Shown in pieces: positions 61,657 to 64,000 of a stretch of 64,000 nucleotides of DNA (position 1 is its first letter; every line of letters begins with the position of its first letter). The stretch lies in contig CAYOJJ010000010.1 in NCBI GenBank assembly GCA_964404255.1, forward strand, positions 73,123 through 137,122, in the 5' to 3' direction. Under the pieces are notes generated by a model that was not told where the DNA came from, did not search any database, and saw only the letters and a program-made list of their open reading frames with translations. The stretch is from JAFDZW01 sp964404255 (GTDB lineage: Bacteria > Bacteroidota > Ignavibacteria > Palsa-1295). A program made the position numbers and the translations under genes.

Positions 61657-63027
61657 CTAAAAATGAACGATCGCCGAGAGCGAGCCGCCAACCTTTCCCC
61701 CGACGGAAGTTGCTCCGTTCGATTTGAAAAAGACCGCCAACCCATCGAGCGATGTTGCAAATGAAAGCATCTCGCTGGTTTCCCAATACAATCCAACGGA
61801 TCCTTTTCCTATCGGGCCAGGATTTCCAAGCCCGGCAGTACCTTTTGCAAAGGGATGAATACCAAGCGGTAATTCAACCTCTGAAAAAATCATTTTGTAA
61901 TAGAGCCCACCCCAGTAGATCGAGCGATAGGGCGCCAGATCGCCGGACGTAGTAGTAAGATAGATGGGATAAATTTCTCTTGCGGCTTCGATACCGATAC
62001 TTTCATCTCTATTGAGATCATAGCCAACCGAAACTCCAAGCTGCGTTAATCCGGCCGTCGAACCATTACTCACCTCGCGGTTCGGTAACTGGGCCATCGT
62101 TGCGATACTTCTGAGCTCGAGCGATAACCGTGAAAATAATCCTTCATCCAGCGGGTAGCCGGAGCGTAATTCGGAAAGATGCATGGGCTGCTGTTTGCCT
62201 TCGGTACGAACACCAAGTGGTACAAGCCCTTTGATCTCAGCCGAAGCGATGCTTTTCCATTCCATAGCCGCTCGGTCGACGTTGGCATCGGCAGGAATAT
62301 CGTTTAATTGCTGATGATCAACTGTCGCAATCGTGCTTGTTTCCTGCGAACTTGCAGATGGCACCTGAACGATCGTTTTATGCGCTAAGGAACGATCGCT
62401 GATTGATGAACCGACCGAAGACGAGCGTTGCAGTGAAGAAAAAGTAGCGGACGACTCGCGGTTCTTCGATACAAATGGTTTTGCACCTTCTTGCGCAAAA
62501 GATGAGTTGCCAGTGGGTGCAGCATTATCGGATGTGGCAGGAGCAGATGATGCCTGTAATGGAGTACCGGCTTCTATTACAGGTGCAGCCAAGGTTGCCG
62601 GTGAGGACGTAACAGTAGTATTTGCCTGGGTTGCTACTGCAACCGGCTGTTGCCCGCCGGCTGTGAATCGCTGCACACCGAGCGTCGCCATAATACCAAC
62701 GGAAGTGCCGAGTGCAATAAGAAGTGCCGTCTTAAGTATAACCGTCGTTGCAATAGCCGTGGTAGTTCCTGAAACTGCCGTAGCAGAAGCGGCAGCCTTC
62801 GCCGCCATAAGGCCTGCCTTTTGAGCGATCTGCTGCTGTAAGAAGGCCGGGGGCTGTAATTGCTCCAGATCGGCGGCAAAAGCATTCTTGGCTTGTACTG
62901 CCGAAGAAAACTCTTCCTGCAGCCCGGGCGAATCCTTCAAAGCATCGAAGAGTACTTCGCGCTCGGTTTCTGTTGCCTCTCCGTCAAGGAACAGATAGAT
63001 CAGATCGGATATATGGTTCGTTGCCAT
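61657..63027 (-). CDS. Anti-sigma-like protein fused to an outer-membrane-barrel-like domain
   Basis: 456 residues. The first 65 residues look like the helical sigma-binding head (L-I-Y-L-F-L-D-G-E-A-T-E-T-E-R). A membrane helix lies near 93-118, then a Thr/Ala/Ser-rich linker of about 150 residues that could span the periplasm. Residues about 300-456 alternate like barrel strands (G-L-T-Q-L-G-V-S-V-G-Y, Y-W-G-G-L-Y-Y-K-M-I-F) and end in I-V-H-F, a final Phe typical of outer-membrane proteins. It lies 21 bp after the ECF sigma gene. If real, one chain might link the outer membrane with a cytoplasmic sigma factor. Alternatively the C-terminal part is a soluble beta sensor. Confidence 0.7.
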   Translation of the reverse strand: MATNHISDLIYLFLDGEATETEREVLFDALKDSPGLQEEFSSAVQAKNAFAADLEQLQPPAFLQQQIAQKAGLMAAKAAASATAVSGTTTAIATTVILKTALLIALGTSVGIMATLGVQRFTAGGQQPVAVATQANTTVTSSPATLAAPVIEAGTPLQASSAPATSDNAAPTGNSSFAQEGAKPFVSKNRESSATFSSLQRSSSVGSSISDRSLAHKTIVQVPSASSQETSTIATVDHQQLNDIPADANVDRAAMEWKSIASAEIKGLVPLGVRTEGKQQPMHLSELRSGYPLDEGLFSRLSLELRSIATMAQLPNREVSNGSTAGLTQLGVSVGYDLNRDESIGIEAAREIYPIYLTTTSGDLAPYRSIYWGGLYYKMIFSEVELPLGIHPFAKGTAGLGNPGPIGKGSVGLYWETSEMLSFATSLDGLAVFFKSNGATSVGGKVGGSLSAIVHF

Positions 63028-63048
63028 ACCGTATGTTCTCTTTAATAC

Positions 63049-63594
63049 TTATGGGTGTTCGTAGTATCGCGAGAGCGTTACTCTCATCTTTGCCTTACTC
63101 CTGACGATCCAGTTTCGAACGGTGGAGACGGGTACCTCCATCAGCTCTCCGATCTCTGCATACGTCAATCCCCCATACACTTGTAATACTAATGCTTCCC
63201 GTTGATCGCACGGAAGCAACTCGAGCGACATCTGAATGATCTGCGAAGCTTCTTCGGCTTCGACTGGCTTGGGCTCGAAGATGGCGCTCATTTCCACCAG
63301 CGGTGTTTTTCCCTTTTCCGAATGATGCTTATTGATGGAAAGATTACGAGCAATTCTGAATAAGTATGCCGGGATATTCTCGATCTGTTTCCCTTGGGAC
63401 AGACTATTGAGAAACCGCAGAAAACTTTCCTGCACAATATCTTCCGCATCGGCCTCGCTGCTGAGGATACGGCGAGCGTAGCGATAGATACGCGCCGCAT
63501 GGCGGCGGTACAGCTCCGCAAACGCTTCCTCACGATCGTGGGGCGCTTCGCTTAACTGGATGCATAGTTCGCTATCGGACTTGCCAGTGATCAT
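63049..63594 (-). CDS. ECF-type RNA polymerase sigma factor
   Basis: 181 residues. Region 2 at about 25-90 (E-A-F-A-E-L-Y-R-R-H, A-E-D-I-V-Q-E-S-F-L-R-F, then Y-L-F-R-I-A-R-N-L-S-I); region 4 at about 120-175 (L-P-C-D-Q-R-E-A-L-V-L-Q-V-Y-G-G-L-T-Y-A-E-I-G). It heads a minus-strand row: anti-sigma/barrel fusion, two lipoproteins and the T9SS cupredoxin, with gaps of 20-110 bp, which are likely targets or co-regulated genes. Confidence 0.93.
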   Translation of the reverse strand: MITGKSDSELCIQLSEAPHDREEAFAELYRRHAARIYRYARRILSSEADAEDIVQESFLRFLNSLSQGKQIENIPAYLFRIARNLSINKHHSEKGKTPLVEMSAIFEPKPVEAEEASQIIQMSLELLPCDQREALVLQVYGGLTYAEIGELMEVPVSTVRNWIVRSKAKMRVTLSRYYEHP

Positions 63595-63781
63595 CCAAGA
63601 GGCTCAGTGAACGACTTTCTGATGGAATGACTGTTACAAATGAGGTTTGTTTCAGCCGGTTCAAAAAAATGTAGTAAGATCCCCGAACGTATCGGTATTA
63701 ACTTTTTATCATTGAATATGCTGTTACTGCTGTTAGCCATGAGCGTAAGGATAAGGGAGTTAACGGTACAGACTACTTACC

Positions 63782-64000
63782 ATGAGGAAACTACTTTCGA
63801 TCGCATTACTGGCCCTGATGCTCATCCCGGGGCTCGCTTCGGCACAAAAAGAGTTTGTATTGGTCGGGACGATGATGCATACCGATCTCGAAGGAGGATG
63901 CTGGTATCTCGATGCTAAGGACGGAAAGTATGAGTTATCGGGCCCGCCGGAGCTGATGCAGAAATGTACGGTCGAGTACCGGCAGCTTACCGTGAAGGTA
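63782..64000 (+). CDS. Exported protein (3' end beyond the window)
   Basis: 73 residues visible from ATG at 63782, open to the window end. Clear signal peptide M-R-K-L-L-S-I-A-L-L-A-L-M, cleavage near A-S-A-Q. The mature start K-E-F-V-L-V-G-T-M-M-H, with Cys in G-G-C-W-Y and Q-K-C-T-V, matches no family I know. It is divergent from the ECF sigma gene with about 190 bp between, which should hold promoters for both. A different-frame ORF from 63640 overlaps it but lacks protein-like character. Confidence 0.7.
   Translation, partial: MRKLLSIALLALMLIPGLASAQKEFVLVGTMMHTDLEGGCWYLDAKDGKYELSGPPELMQKCTVEYRQLTVKV

Noticed and set aside
63640..63918. 92-residue open frame at the right end
   Set aside because: The overlapping frame from 63782 has a proper signal peptide and stays open to the end of the window.

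Overview
The window looks like chromosomal DNA of a Gram-negative bacterium from the Bacteroidota/Chlorobiota/Kapabacteria-type lineages. The clues are a type IX secretion (Por) C-terminal sorting domain on a cupredoxin, a DUF2723 membrane glycosyltransferase-like protein, many lipoproteins and outer-membrane-type barrels, several ECF sigma factors paired with anti-sigma proteins, few strong Shine-Dalgarno sites, and an arginine operon in the order C-J-B-F-R-G-H, which is familiar from green sulfur bacteria and relatives. The exact genus cannot be told from the sequence alone. No tRNA, rRNA, CRISPR array, transposase or integrase was seen. | Layout. 1-6.7 kb: the end of a secreted SdrD-B-like protein, then a polymorphic-toxin module. 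It holds a 1295-residue protein built like the cargo/toxins of extracellular contractile injection systems with a nuclease-like C-terminus, an overlapping small immunity candidate, and a membrane protein. 6.9-11.7 kb: an alpha-helical repeat protein, an outer-membrane protein, and a secreted protein made largely of about fifteen 21-residue repeats. 11.8-20.5 kb: a complete, compact arginine operon, argC-argJ-argB/F-argR-argG-argH-argD. Acetylglutamate kinase and ornithine carbamoyltransferase are one polypeptide, and two ArgR boxes sit over the promoter. | 20.5-36.6 kb, all on the minus strand, is the most unusual part. It reads ECF sigma factor, TPR protein, 53-residue peptide, Gly-X-Asn (collagen/polyglycine-like) protein without signal peptide, terpene-cyclase-like protein, PhyH-type oxygenase, a giant RHS protein, and two more 2-oxoglutarate/Fe(II) oxygenases. 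The spacing suggests one expression unit. I propose, as inference only, a system in which iron oxygenases and a cyclase/prenyltransferase-like enzyme modify a repetitive protein, a small peptide or the RHS product. | 36.9-50.7 kb: a DUF2723 protein, a GT4 glycosyltransferase, two paralogous lipoproteins, an ECF sigma/anti-sigma pair, a LamG lipoprotein and an OmpA-like outer-membrane protein. 51-54.9 kb: an operon of three secreted tail-fibre-like proteins that share a short module with the repeat protein at 9.4 kb. 55-58.1 kb: a tandem pair of helical paralogues. 58.2-64 kb: an aryl-CoA ligase, a T9SS cupredoxin, two lipoproteins, an anti-sigma/outer-membrane-barrel fusion with its ECF sigma factor, and the start of a further exported protein that runs off the window.
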